A DNA stretch of 64,000 bases from UBA4416 sp048498515 (GTDB taxonomy: Bacteria; Bacteroidota; Bacteroidia; B-17B0; Aurantibacillaceae): the NCBI GenBank assembly GCA_048498515.1, contig JBEHXV010000021.1, positions 27,379-91,378 of the forward strand, read 5' to 3'. Both the position numbers and the translations under genes were made by a program. Below the pieces are notes generated by a model. The model saw nothing but the letters and a program-made list of their open reading frames with translations, made no database searches and had not been told where the DNA came from. Every line of letters starts with the position of its first letter. The first letter of the stretch is position 1. Below, piece by piece: positions 43,699 through 52,072 of this stretch.

Positions 43699-46161
43699 AT
43701 GAAGTACACCCTGAAATTACTGATTTTCTTGTTATTCAATTCCATGTTGGCCCTTGCTCAGGACTGGACATTACCATTATCGGGACGGGTTGAGAAAAAT
43801 GAGAAAAAGTTGCAGGGCGCTGTTGTTACCCTTATGCAGGGTTCGCAACAAGTAGCGCAAACCATGACCGGTGAAGATGGTTTTTTTAAGTTTGAGATCC
43901 CTGCCAATGGCGATTTTATAGTAACCGTTACAAAGCCCGGGCATTGCACCAAAAAGTTCCAGGTATCAACCAGGGGCGTTCCGCCCGACGATAAAAGCAC
44001 CAAGCGTTTTGAGATTCCCGGTATTTCCCTGTTTGAGCCCCTACCCGATATTGATTATTCCGTTTTGAACCAGCCCCTGGTTAAGATACAATACAGCGCC
44101 GAAAAACAGGTGTTTGATTACGATGAAGCTTACTTCGCCCAATCACTGGCGGCACTCGATAAGATCAAACAGCTGGAAAGGGATGCGATTAATAAAGCAA
44201 AAGAACTGGAAGCCAATTATAAAACGGCGATCACCAATGGCGATAAAGCCTTTCAAAAAAAGGACTGGAATATGGCCAGGGCTGCTTACCGAGTGGCAAC
44301 CAACCTGAAACCAAACGAAAATTATCCAAAGGACCAGTTAACGCAAATTGATAAAATTATTGCCGACCAGGAAGCTCTGAATAAGAAAAATGAAGAGGCT
44401 GCTAAAAAAGCGGCCGAAGATAAAGCAGCAGCTATTGCTGCCGAAAATTTAAACAACAAATACATTGCGGCCTTAAAAAAAGGCGAAGATGGTTTTACCA
44501 AACAGGACTGGACTGCTGCCAAAGCGGGTTATAATGAAGCATTAAGCATAAAACCCAATGAGCAGCTTCCGAAGGATAAGTTAGCCGAAATTGATAAAGC
44601 CATGGCTGCCCAGGCAGCTAAAAAAGCAGCCGAAGATAAAGCCAAAGCTGATGCCGAGGCGGCGGCGAAAAAGGCAGCGGAAGATAAAGCAAAAGCAGAG
44701 GCCGAAGCGGCCCGTTTAGCCAAAGAAAAAGCGGATAAGGAACTAGCCGATAAATTAGCCAAAGAAGCGGCTGCGAAAAAGGCGGCTGAAGAAGCGGCAG
44801 CCAAAAAAGCCGCTGAAGAAAAAGCAAAAGCCGATGCGGAAGCTGCTGCTAAAAAAGCGGCCGAAGATAAAGCGAAAGCAGATGCCGAAGCGGCTGCAAA
44901 AAAGGCCGCTGAGGAGAAAGCAAAAGCCGATGCCGAAGCGGCCCGTTTAGCCAAAGAAAAAGCGGATAAGGAACTGGCCGATAAATTAGCAAAAGAAGCT
45001 GCCGCTAAAAAAGCGGCTGATGAAGCCGCGGCAAAAAAGGCAGCTGAAGATAAAGCAAAAGCCGATGCGGATGCCGCAGCAAAAAAAGCGGCCGATGATA
45101 AAGCCAAAGCGGATGCTGAAGCTGCCCGTTTAGCAAAAGAAAAAGCGGATAAGGAATTAGCCGATAAATTAGCAAAAGAAGCAGCTGCAAAAAAGACGGC
45201 AGAAGATGCTGCAAAGAAAGCAGCCGATGACAAAGCCAAAGCGGATGCCGAGGCTGCCCGCTTAGCCAAGGAAAAAGCAGATAAGGAAGCGGCCGATAAA
45301 CTGGCTAAAGATGAATCTGCAAAAAAAGCGGCGGAAGATAAAGCCAAAGCCGATGCAGAGGCTGCCAGACTGGCAAAAGAAAAAGCAGATAAGGAAGCCG
45401 AAGCCGCCCGTTTAGCGAAAGAAAAAACGGATAAAGAAGCTGCCGACAAGCTTGCTAAAGATGAAGCTGCTAAAAAGGCAGCCGAAGATAAGGCCAAAGC
45501 GGATGCAGAGGCGGCGCGCCTCGCCAAAGAAAAGGCGGATAAGGAACTACTCGATAAATTGAATAAGGACGAAGCCGCAAAGAAAGCTGCTGCCGATGCG
45601 GCAAAGCTCGCTAAAGAAAAAGCGGACAAGGAATTAATGGACAAACTGGCGAAAGATGAGGCAGCCAAAAAAGCGGCCGAAGAAAAAGCCAAAGCTGAAG
45701 CGGCACGTTTGGCAAAAGAAGCGGAAGAAAAAGCAAAAAAGAACACCACCCCCGTTGTTGCAAAAGACCGTTACAAAGAAATAATTACGAAAGCCGACGG
45801 ACAGTTTAAAGACAAAAAATACAAAGACGCGAAACTCTCATACGAAGAAGCGTTAATAGAAAAAGCCGGTGATTCCTATGCAAAAGGCCGCCTGGCGGAA
45901 ATAGAAAAATTATTAAAATCGGATGTGGCTACCGCGGGCGATGTTGATGCCAGGGTAAAAGCCCTTAAGGCAAAATACCCGCTTGGTGTAACCGAAGAAA
46001 CTATTAATGGAACCGGTGTGGTTATTATTCAAAGGGTGGTTGTAAAGGAAACCGAAGCCTATGTTTACCAGAAAAAAATATTCAGCTGGGGCGGGATCTC
46101 TTATTTCAGGGATGCAACCGCTATTACCGAATCGACATTTGAACTAGAAACAAAACCTTAA
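43699..46161 (+). CDS. Secreted Lys/Ala-repeat protein with carboxypeptidase-like and TPR-like domains
   Basis: From the ATG at 43699 the protein has 820 residues; a longer reading from 43636 lacks a signal peptide. Signal peptide about 1-20 (SMLALAQ). A carboxypeptidase-regulatory-like beta domain follows (GRVEKNEKKLQGAVVTLMQG). Two TPR-like helical hairpins (NGDKAFQKKDWNMARAAYRV and KGEDGFTKQDWTAAKAGYNE) lie before the repeat region and a third (ADGQFKDKKYKDAKLSYEE) after it. Between them lies a 380-residue charged helix of RLAKEKADKE repeats like TolA. The tail ends with a QKKIFSWGGISYFRD motif seen in other Bacteroidota envelope proteins. The long rod may span the periplasm. Confidence 0.7.
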   Translation: MKYTLKLLIFLLFNSMLALAQDWTLPLSGRVEKNEKKLQGAVVTLMQGSQQVAQTMTGEDGFFKFEIPANGDFIVTVTKPGHCTKKFQVSTRGVPPDDKSTKRFEIPGISLFEPLPDIDYSVLNQPLVKIQYSAEKQVFDYDEAYFAQSLAALDKIKQLERDAINKAKELEANYKTAITNGDKAFQKKDWNMARAAYRVATNLKPNENYPKDQLTQIDKIIADQEALNKKNEEAAKKAAEDKAAAIAAENLNNKYIAALKKGEDGFTKQDWTAAKAGYNEALSIKPNEQLPKDKLAEIDKAMAAQAAKKAAEDKAKADAEAAAKKAAEDKAKAEAEAARLAKEKADKELADKLAKEAAAKKAAEEAAAKKAAEEKAKADAEAAAKKAAEDKAKADAEAAAKKAAEEKAKADAEAARLAKEKADKELADKLAKEAAAKKAADEAAAKKAAEDKAKADADAAAKKAADDKAKADAEAARLAKEKADKELADKLAKEAAAKKTAEDAAKKAADDKAKADAEAARLAKEKADKEAADKLAKDESAKKAAEDKAKADAEAARLAKEKADKEAEAARLAKEKTDKEAADKLAKDEAAKKAAEDKAKADAEAARLAKEKADKELLDKLNKDEAAKKAAADAAKLAKEKADKELMDKLAKDEAAKKAAEEKAKAEAARLAKEAEEKAKKNTTPVVAKDRYKEIITKADGQFKDKKYKDAKLSYEEALIEKAGDSYAKGRLAEIEKLLKSDVATAGDVDARVKALKAKYPLGVTEETINGTGVVIIQRVVVKETEAYVYQKKIFSWGGISYFRDATAITESTFELETKP
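44610..45750 (+). repeat. In-gene tandem repeat coding for RLAKEKADKE / KAAEDKAKAD units
   Basis: About 1.1 kb of the preceding gene is built from Ala-Lys-Glu-Asp repeats. The decamer xRLAKEK(A/T)DKE occurs eight times, separated by KLAKEAAAKKAAE-type units. Codons differ between units, so the DNA repeat is degenerate. The charge pattern favours a single long alpha helix or coiled coil. Confidence 0.75.
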
Positions 46162-46168
46162 TCCGACT

Positions 46169-47122
46169 ATGCCTGATATTTTTGAAGAGGTGCATTGCTG
46201 CGTATGTGATAATACAAACCCTTCTGATTTTACCATTAAATACGAAAAAGAAAATTTTTCGGTACTTGAATGCAAAACATGTTCATTTACATTTATCCCG
46301 CCCTACTTCCGTAAACAGGTTTCGTATGAAAATTATAAAGATGAAAATGTAGCCAAAGCCGTGAGGCATGGAAACAATTGGGTAAAAATAGAACGCCACA
46401 AATTACGTTACGACCTTATTAAAAAATACAAAGCCTCGGGTTCTTTATTCGACCTGGGTGCCGGTTGGGGACATTTTATGCTAACAGGCCAAATGCTCGG
46501 CTACGATGTTTATGGGATCGAAATTTCTGAACAGCCTTACCTCTATTCTAAAAACGATTTAAAGTTACCGGTTGAGCATATCGATTTCTTTAAAATGAGC
46601 GAGGAGAAAAAATTTGATATTGTTACGATGTGGGATGTTTTGGAACACATTGACAAAGCCGATGATGTGATTGCCAAATGCGCCAGGATTACCGCGAAAG
46701 ATGGCTACATTGTTATACAGGTACCTCAAATTGATTCGTATTTTGCTAAAAAGCATAAAGACAAGTGGAAGATGATGGGTCTTGACCATGTGAATTATTT
46801 TGGAAAGAAAACCATCACGCAGCTTCTGAAAAAACACGGTTACGAAGTAAAGACCATCAAATCATCGTTCGAGATAAAATTATTTATCATGTATACGATA
46901 TTGCCCTGGCTCAAACGCTTAAAAGGAAAAAGCAAACAAAGCCAGCAACAGGCCAACAGCATTATCAATTCGGCCGAGCGTCAGAATTATTTCAACACTT
47001 TCACCGAAAAGCCCATGTGGAAATTAAAGTTATACATGCGCATTCACAACATCATTTACAAAACATTGGCCGCATTGAACATTGGTGAAGAAATGATTGT
47101 GGTAGCTCAAAAGGTGAAGTAA
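46169..47122 (+). CDS. Class I SAM-dependent methyltransferase with zinc-ribbon N-terminus
   Basis: The 317-residue protein has an N-terminal Cys10-x2-Cys13 and Cys35-x2-Cys38 pair that probably binds zinc, then a Methyltransf_23-type Rossmann domain with LFDLGAGWGHFM (motif I, about 93-104), the acidic end of strand 2 (GIEIS), and WDVLEHIDKADDVI. A C-terminal helical tail follows (to 317). This plan is typical of methyltransferases acting on sugars or small molecules of surface polysaccharides. It starts 7 bp after the Lys/Ala-repeat gene and is likely in its operon. Confidence 0.8.
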   Translation: MPDIFEEVHCCVCDNTNPSDFTIKYEKENFSVLECKTCSFTFIPPYFRKQVSYENYKDENVAKAVRHGNNWVKIERHKLRYDLIKKYKASGSLFDLGAGWGHFMLTGQMLGYDVYGIEISEQPYLYSKNDLKLPVEHIDFFKMSEEKKFDIVTMWDVLEHIDKADDVIAKCARITAKDGYIVIQVPQIDSYFAKKHKDKWKMMGLDHVNYFGKKTITQLLKKHGYEVKTIKSSFEIKLFIMYTILPWLKRLKGKSKQSQQQANSIINSAERQNYFNTFTEKPMWKLKLYMRIHNIIYKTLAALNIGEEMIVVAQKVK

Positions 47123-47158
47123 ATTTGTTTTTCAGATAAAGTAAACTTTTTTGTCACG

Positions 47159-47202
47159 TCGAGCGGAGTCGAGACGTCTACCCTGTTCTCGACTCCGCTC
47201 GA
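47159..47202. repeat. TCGAGCGGAGTCGAGA inverted repeat
   Basis: Perfect 16-bp arms TCGAGCGGAGTCGAGA (47159-47174) and TCTCGACTCCGCTCGA (47187-47202) with a 12-nt spacer. It lies in the convergent gap between the methyltransferase and the GNAT gene. The core recurs at 30325-30348 and is a dispersed Bacteroidota repeat type; it may also stop transcripts. Confidence 0.8.
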
Positions 47203-47231
47203 ACTGACAGATTCAAAACTTTATCCAAATA

Positions 47232-47762
47232 TTACCTCTGATGATGCAACAACTGGTACATCAGTTCATCTTCAAACTCACCGGCCGAAATTTTGTTCCA
47301 GGCTTTTTTAATTCCTATTTCCTTAAAGCCGCATTTTTCGAATAATGAAATGCTTTCGGTATTGCTATGGCTAATGTTGCAGAATAACTGGTTTACCAAA
47401 AGCGTTTCAAAAGCGTAGTTCTTAATAAGCTCTATGGCTTCAAAGGCATAACCTTTTTTGCGGTATTGTTCAAAAATGAGTACCCCTACCCCTGCCCTCA
47501 TGTGGGTGGGTTCAAACTCAAACAGGTCAATGGTACCAATAACCGCGTCGTTTTCGAGCAAACACACTACCAGGCGTAATTGCTTATTGGTATAAATATC
47601 CTGGTAGGCTGTTTCAAGGTATTGGCTTAATACATGTTTGCTATAAGGGGTTTGTGTATTGCTAACCCGCCACACAGTCATATCATTTTCGCAGGCATAC
47701 AGCAGGTTAACATCGGTAGGTTCCAGTGCCCTGAAATAAATATGTTGTCCTTTAATAAACAT
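47232..47762 (-). CDS. GNAT-family N-acetyltransferase (RimJ/RimL-like)
   Basis: The 176-residue protein has the GNAT layout: IYFRALEPTDVNLLY at the start, VIGTIDLFEFEP beta strands, the acetyl-CoA loop EQYRKKGYAFEAIELIKNYA and a C-terminal LFEKCGFKEIGIKK. Substrates of this group include ribosomal protein N-termini, spermidine and drugs; none can be singled out. Its ATG overlaps the stop of the upstream gene by one base (TGATG), so the two are translationally coupled. Confidence 0.82.
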   Translation of the reverse strand: MFIKGQHIYFRALEPTDVNLLYACENDMTVWRVSNTQTPYSKHVLSQYLETAYQDIYTNKQLRLVVCLLENDAVIGTIDLFEFEPTHMRAGVGVLIFEQYRKKGYAFEAIELIKNYAFETLLVNQLFCNISHSNTESISLFEKCGFKEIGIKKAWNKISAGEFEDELMYQLLHHQR

Positions 47763-48325
47763 CAGTCTTTATAATAATTGGTACGCTCGGATTGTATCAC
47801 CTGCTGCAACTCTTCATGCGTGTACATGGGTAATGAGAACTGCTCCTGTTCCAGTTTCTGTTCAACATTAAGTCCAATAACTTCAGAGATGTACTCATTT
47901 TGTTTCAGGCGCTCAGTCAGTTCAAACAATAATTCTTTCTCATGAAGGCACAAAGCATAAAATTCCTGTAAAAATAATTTCACCGGGCTCAGGCAACTTG
48001 CTTCATGCTGTTTTACCTGCGTAAACTGCTGAATATAATGCTGGCAAATTTCTCTCTGATAACCCGTACTGAAAACAGGATGCACCTTTAACCTGATAAA
48101 TAAAGCTTCTATTTTTTTTTGCTGGATGGTTTTCAGTAAAACCTCCAAACCAACATTGAGCTCATGTCCTTTTATGGTAAGGGAATTATAATTTCCATCA
48201 ATCACCAGGCCAACATGCGGCGGGATTCTTGATGCATGAAGAATGACCAGCCAGGTATTCTTACTGAGCTCTTTTTCATTAAATTCTTTAGAAACAGATA
48301 ATGTATATGGGCTGTCAATGATCAT
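47762..48325 (-). CDS. Protein of unknown function
   Basis: The 187-residue soluble protein starts with an alpha/beta part (IIDSPYTLSVSKEFNEK, VLHASRIPPHVGLVIDGNYN) and continues in long helices with Gln, Glu and Lys (LLKTIQQKKIEALFIRL, EKELLFELTERLKQNE). The RIPPHVGLVIDGNYNSLTIK segment is a recognisable conserved-looking core without a known family. It has no signal peptide. The GNAT gene is translationally coupled to it. A -7 box lies 7 nt upstream of the start. Confidence 0.55.
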   Translation of the reverse strand: MIIDSPYTLSVSKEFNEKELSKNTWLVILHASRIPPHVGLVIDGNYNSLTIKGHELNVGLEVLLKTIQQKKIEALFIRLKVHPVFSTGYQREICQHYIQQFTQVKQHEASCLSPVKLFLQEFYALCLHEKELLFELTERLKQNEYISEVIGLNVEQKLEQEQFSLPMYTHEELQQVIQSERTNYYKD

Positions 48326-48332
48326 CCTTTTT

Positions 48333-48340
48333 CAAAGTTA
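48333..48340 (-). promoter_or_regulatory. -7 promoter box of the unknown-GNAT pair
   Basis: TAACTTTG on the minus strand matches TAnnTTTG. It ends 7 nt before the ATG at 48325, which would leave almost no leader. No -33 element was found at the normal spacing. Confidence 0.4.
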
Positions 48341-48365
48341 AGAAAGAATTTTTGTATTGCCGCAC

Positions 48366-49298
48366 TTATAGCGACAAACCTAACTTTTTACTGATAACTC
48401 CTTCTTTTAAGGAGAAAGTAGAAACCCGCATGGCCTGCAAATTCAACTCTCTTAATACAAAATCGATCAGCAGAATGGAGATGACCATCATATCGACCCT
48501 CATGTTAATAAGGCCTTTCATGTGGTTTCGTTCTTCAATGGTAGAAGCTTTGACCATGGCGCTGATGTCGGCATATTTTGCAAGGTCAATGTTGTACTCG
48601 GTGATCTCATCTACTAAAACCTGTGTACTGAACTTACCCGCTATGATATCAACTACCGAATCAAACGCGCCCGATGAGCCTATAAGCTCCGTAGGCACAT
48701 ACTTTGTTGCAGCTTCAAATAAAGAAGACAATTCCTGCTTTAAATGCGCGTTAAAGGTGTCGATCTCAGCCTGGGTGATTGGATCGGAAGGTTTGATCCG
48801 GTCGAGCAACCGGGCCGCGCCAAGCAGGTAACTCTCTTTCCAGAACACGGTTTCGTTATTTGCCAGGATAAACTCTGTACTTCCACCGCCAATATCCATA
48901 ATCAGCGAAATATCCTTGCTCATGTTTACCGCCATGCGGTTGCCATAATAAATAAAATCCGCTTCTTCATTACCGTCAATAACCGATATGGAAATGCCGG
49001 TGAGTTCCTGGGCCTGGTCTACAAAATTTTGTCCGTTGGATGCCGACCGGATGGCAGAGGTAGCAAAAGCCAAGGTTTGTTCTACATTGTAGTCTTTTAA
49101 ATACTGTCCGTAATCCTGCAGGGCTTTGATGCCCCGTTGAAAAGCGGCTTCGGATATGTAGCCCGCGTTAATGGATATGTCGCCCAATTTTACGGGAATT
49201 TTTGTGTTGAAGAGTTTGGTAAATCTTGCATCGGAAGAGCGCTCCGCAATAAGCAAATTAAAGGTATTCGTTCCCAGGTCAATAACCGCAAATCGCAT
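48366..49298 (-). CDS. Ppx/GppA-family phosphatase
   Basis: The 310-residue protein is the short form of the exopolyphosphatase / guanosine pentaphosphatase family, an actin-fold ATPase-like enzyme. MRFAVIDLGTNTFNLLIAE at the start and IMDIGGGSTEFIL are the two phosphate-binding loops, with AFATSAIRSASNGQNFV between. The C-terminal HD-type domain of E. coli Ppx is absent, as is common in this phylum. It may control polyphosphate or (p)ppGpp levels; which one cannot be told. It stands before a PorP/SprF gene that is transcribed in the same direction. Confidence 0.85.
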   Translation of the reverse strand: MRFAVIDLGTNTFNLLIAERSSDARFTKLFNTKIPVKLGDISINAGYISEAAFQRGIKALQDYGQYLKDYNVEQTLAFATSAIRSASNGQNFVDQAQELTGISISVIDGNEEADFIYYGNRMAVNMSKDISLIMDIGGGSTEFILANNETVFWKESYLLGAARLLDRIKPSDPITQAEIDTFNAHLKQELSSLFEAATKYVPTELIGSSGAFDSVVDIIAGKFSTQVLVDEITEYNIDLAKYADISAMVKASTIEERNHMKGLINMRVDMMVISILLIDFVLRELNLQAMRVSTFSLKEGVISKKLGLSL

Positions 49299-49314
49299 AA
49301 AACAACTATTAAAA

Positions 49315-50277
49315 TCAATTAAGCAAATACTGAAACTTTTGTTTCAGGAATTTCCCATTCAATCCTTTTTTCTTTTGATCAGTTCCAAAGTTTGATGAAA
49401 AGATCAATTGGATTTCATGAGAGCCGCTTTGATATTTCCGTAATGGTGAAGTTACGAAATCGTAGGAATAAGCGATTTGTAAATTTTCTTTAATTGTATA
49501 GCCTAATTGTAAGGCTATCGCATCGCCAAAACGAAAACTGAAACCAGCCATGAGTTGTTTTTTCATGTGAAGGCGCAGTGTATAGTCAAACGAAAAAGGA
49601 ACACCCGGTACGTACACTGCCAGTACGAGGTTCTCAAAAGCAAAATCAGGATTTTCGGCCCAGTTGTATCCTCCCGATACCACATAAGTTGGTTTATAAA
49701 TGAATTTTCCTTTTTTAATACTGTCGTTCTTATAATACTCAATATTACTGCTCGAAACATTATTTGCTGCCGCGCCTATGTGAAAACGGTCATTATAATA
49801 CACCACGCCAAAACTAGCGTCAAAGGTCGCGCCTTTATCTTCTACATACTGGTTAATGGCTTTATCCTGCTGGTTACGGAGTGTAATATCATTCCCATTA
49901 AATTTCTGGCGCAGGTAATTACCCTGCACCCCAAATGATAATTCAGAATCATCGAACTTAATGTGGTATGCGGCTGTTAAACTGCTTGCAAAATTTTTGT
50001 AGGGCCCTATATCGTCTTTGAAGATAAATCCTCCGAGTCCCAGGCGGCCTTTCCATAACCGTGAATTTGCCGCCAGCACATAAGTTTTGGGAGCCCCCTC
50101 AAAGCCTGTCCATTGGTTACGGTAATTCAACCGGATATCCACCAGGCGTTTGGTACCGCAAAACCCCGGATTTAATACCGTGGAGTTGCTCCGGTACTGT
50201 GTCCACCATGGATACTGCTGTGCCGTACAATAAAATGAAATGGCAAGAAGAATGAATATGAGTTTTTTTCTAATCAA
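49315..50277 (-). CDS. PorP/SprF-family T9SS membrane protein
   Basis: The 320-residue outer membrane protein has a signal peptide (about 1-18, YCTAQ) then the PorP/SprF start QYPWWTQYRSNSTVLNPGF and NYRNQWTGFEGAPKTY, typical of the family. SprF in Flavobacterium johnsoniae is needed for secretion of the SprB adhesin through the type IX system. The only start consistent with a signal peptide is a TTG at 50277; no ATG occurs further upstream in frame. It lies 36 bp after the SPOR-protein gene and near a giant adhesin gene. Confidence 0.85.
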   Translation of the reverse strand: MIRKKLIFILLAISFYCTAQQYPWWTQYRSNSTVLNPGFCGTKRLVDIRLNYRNQWTGFEGAPKTYVLAANSRLWKGRLGLGGFIFKDDIGPYKNFASSLTAAYHIKFDDSELSFGVQGNYLRQKFNGNDITLRNQQDKAINQYVEDKGATFDASFGVVYYNDRFHIGAAANNVSSSNIEYYKNDSIKKGKFIYKPTYVVSGGYNWAENPDFAFENLVLAVYVPGVPFSFDYTLRLHMKKQLMAGFSFRFGDAIALQLGYTIKENLQIAYSYDFVTSPLRKYQSGSHEIQLIFSSNFGTDQKKKGLNGKFLKQKFQYLLN

Positions 50278-50313
50278 AAAGGGTACTTAAATTATTAATT
50301 AGAAAAAATTAAA

Positions 50314-51228
50314 TTAGTTAATGCGTTTTCCGTTCTCGAACCTTACGATGAAACCTGAATAACCTTTGGCCTGTAATTCATCACGGTATTTAATTGCATC
50401 GTCTTTGGTTTTAAAATTACCGGTAGTAACTTTATACAAGCCATTAATCATGTCGATACTGACATTACCTGCTCCGGGAAATTTACCTTTTGTAGGTTCT
50501 GTAGTATAGGCACCAATTTGAACTTTAAAGCTTACTCCTGCTACTTCCGTTGAGCCGCCTGAACTTGTTTTTGCAGATGTTGCAGCCGGTTTTGTTTCGG
50601 CAGCAGGCTTGGTTTCAACTGGTTTAGACTCAACCGGTTTTGTTTCGGCTGGTGGCGGGTTTGAAGCAACAGGTGTTGTTTCTACCGGTTTGGTTTCGGC
50701 TGGCTTTGTTTCAGCCGGTGGCGTTGATGATGGGTTACTAGCCGGAGTTGTGGTTGCCGGTTTGGTTTCGGCTGGCGTAGAAGAGGTAGCCGGGGTAGTT
50801 GCGGCAACAGCTGACGCGCCACCTGTAGTAACAATGATTGGTGCAGCTTCTACTTCTTTTTTCTCATTATTTTCGAGGTAATAGAATTTTTGTGCAAAGG
50901 TGCCTGGGTTCGCGGCATCGCTTCCTACCTGTAATTTAAACTTTACGGTAAATTCGGCCTCACCGGGAACAGATACCCATACAATTTTGGCACGCTGGTT
51001 TTCAAAAGTGAAATTTCCTCCTTTAACGTCTACCCCGCTCACTACATAGCCAACCGGAACATCCATCTGGTATTTGGCAAAATTGCCAACGGCTCCCTTG
51101 TTAATCTTCACATCAGCATCAATACTTGAACCTGTGGCAACACTGGAAGGTAAATTGGCAGTAATGGTAATTTGGGAATAAGCAGCGGCAAAACCAGTAA
51201 GCGCTAAAAAAGTCAATAGTTTTTTCAT
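50314..51228 (-). CDS. SPOR-domain envelope protein with Pro/Thr linker
   Basis: The 304-residue protein has a signal peptide (about 1-18), a beta-sandwich-like N-terminal domain (20-135: VATGSSIDADVKINKG, then VPVGYVVSGVDVKGGNF), a Pro/Thr/Glu-rich linker (about 145-225) with repeated ETKPVE units, and a C-terminal SPOR domain (about 230-304: FKVQIGAYTTEPTKGKF). SPOR domains bind denuded peptidoglycan at division sites, so the protein is probably anchored to the cell wall. It is transcribed before the PorP/SprF gene from a good promoter and may link that machinery to the wall. Confidence 0.8.
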   Translation of the reverse strand: MKKLLTFLALTGFAAAYSQITITANLPSSVATGSSIDADVKINKGAVGNFAKYQMDVPVGYVVSGVDVKGGNFTFENQRAKIVWVSVPGEAEFTVKFKLQVGSDAANPGTFAQKFYYLENNEKKEVEAAPIIVTTGGASAVAATTPATSSTPAETKPATTTPASNPSSTPPAETKPAETKPVETTPVASNPPPAETKPVESKPVETKPAAETKPAATSAKTSSGGSTEVAGVSFKVQIGAYTTEPTKGKFPGAGNVSIDMINGLYKVTTGNFKTKDDAIKYRDELQAKGYSGFIVRFENGKRIN

Positions 51229-51250
51229 ATACTTAATATTGGTAAGTATA

Positions 51251-51279
51251 CAAATATAATTAAATAGTTTTAATACAAA
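51251..51279 (-). promoter_or_regulatory. Promoter of the SPOR-PorP/SprF genes
   Basis: On the minus strand TTTG (51276-51279), 17 nt, then TATATTTG (51251-51258), which ends 22 nt before the ATG at 51228. Both elements match the Bacteroidota consensus. Confidence 0.7.
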
Positions 51280-51401
51280 AACTGTATTTTTTTGGGATTA
51301 TTAAGGCTTTGAGGTGAACCCGCATTTGTGTTTGCAAGCCTTATCACATCTTAAGTTTGGAATATTTTAAAAACAAAAATTAGTAACATCACAATGTCAA
51401 T

Positions 51402-51427
51402 ATCTCAATTAATGAGATCGTTTTTTT
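51402..51427 (+). terminator. Orphan terminator-like hairpin
   Basis: ATCTCA (51402-51407) and TGAGAT (51413-51418) form a 6-bp stem, followed by CG and seven T residues (51421-51427). No gene precedes it on the plus strand within 170 bp, so it may end a small RNA. The stem is short and AT-rich. Confidence 0.35.
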
Positions 51428-51618
51428 GACCTTAACGTGTTTGAGCAGAATTTATAAAAACCCTTTTTTTAGGAAAGTTTTACAACAAAACTATTATCAA
51501 AAAGTTAGGGAATGTTTACTATTTCAACTCTCAATTTTAACATATTCTCTCATTACAAACGCCCATTCACTCAATAGAATAAGACTAAACTGATTTAAAA
51601 AATATTTAACAATTACGA

Positions 51619-51652
51619 TTGAAAAATGAATGCAAAAAATGATATATTTTTG
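51619..51652 (+). promoter_or_regulatory. Promoter of the small protein-giant adhesin operon
   Basis: TTG (51619-51621), 23 nt, then TATTTTTG (51645-51652). The -7 box matches TAnnTTTG and lies 23 nt before the ATG at 51676. The spacing is at the upper limit known for Flavobacterium promoters. Confidence 0.55.
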
Positions 51653-51675
51653 TCTTTAAACCTATCAAAAATCAG

Positions 51676-52044
51676 ATGAAAAAAACCTCGTTCCTCCTTT
51701 TAATCCTTAGCTTTTTGTCCCTTAACATTTTTTCACAACAACAGACAAATTCCTTACATAAGAAAGAAATTACCACCCTGCATTACTATACCTTTGAAGC
51801 CAACGTTTCTCAGGACCAGTTGAACGCGCTGGAGCAGGCACTTTCGCGCCTGGAGTTTGTAACAGAAGCCAAGGTGAAATATAAAGCCGAAAAAGGCATG
51901 GGCCAGGTAATAATGCTGGTAAAACAACCGGAAGTAACGAGTGAGAACCAAAAGGAATTCAGCCCTACCATTATTAAGAAAACCCTTATCAACATGGGCT
52001 TTACTCCGGTGAAACACAGTACCGGGGAATACACGACAAACTAA
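51676..52044 (+). CDS. Small secreted protein preceding the giant adhesin
   Basis: The 122-residue protein has a signal peptide (about 1-20, ending NIFSQ). The mature part, LHYYTFEANVSQDQLNALEQ through TEAKVKYKAEKGMGQVIMLVK, then IIKKTLINMGFTPVKH, reads as beta-alpha-beta-beta-alpha-beta, the ferredoxin-like plan of heavy-metal-associated domains but without the Cys pair. The role is unknown. It sits 28 bp before the giant adhesin gene, with no promoter or terminator between, so the two form an operon. Confidence 0.6.
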   Translation: MKKTSFLLLILSFLSLNIFSQQQTNSLHKKEITTLHYYTFEANVSQDQLNALEQALSRLEFVTEAKVKYKAEKGMGQVIMLVKQPEVTSENQKEFSPTIIKKTLINMGFTPVKHSTGEYTTN

Positions 52045-52072
52045 TTTCAATCATTTTTTTTAAAGAAAGCGT

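Larger units (their letters stand above)
51229..51675. other. 447-bp intergenic divergent region
   Basis: This is the longest gap in the window. It holds a promoter facing left (51251-51279), an orphan hairpin with a T-tract (51402-51427), and a promoter facing right (51619-51652). No open reading frame of note, tRNA or repeat element was found. Between the hairpin and the right-hand promoter the sequence is AT-rich without clear features. Confidence 0.5.

Noticed and set aside
44529..45749. A 406-codon open frame on the minus strand rich in Ala, Ser and Phe
   Set aside because: It is the mirror of the Lys/Ala-repeat gene on the plus strand; the repeats keep the antisense frame free of stops. 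The plus-strand protein has a signal peptide and recognisable domains.
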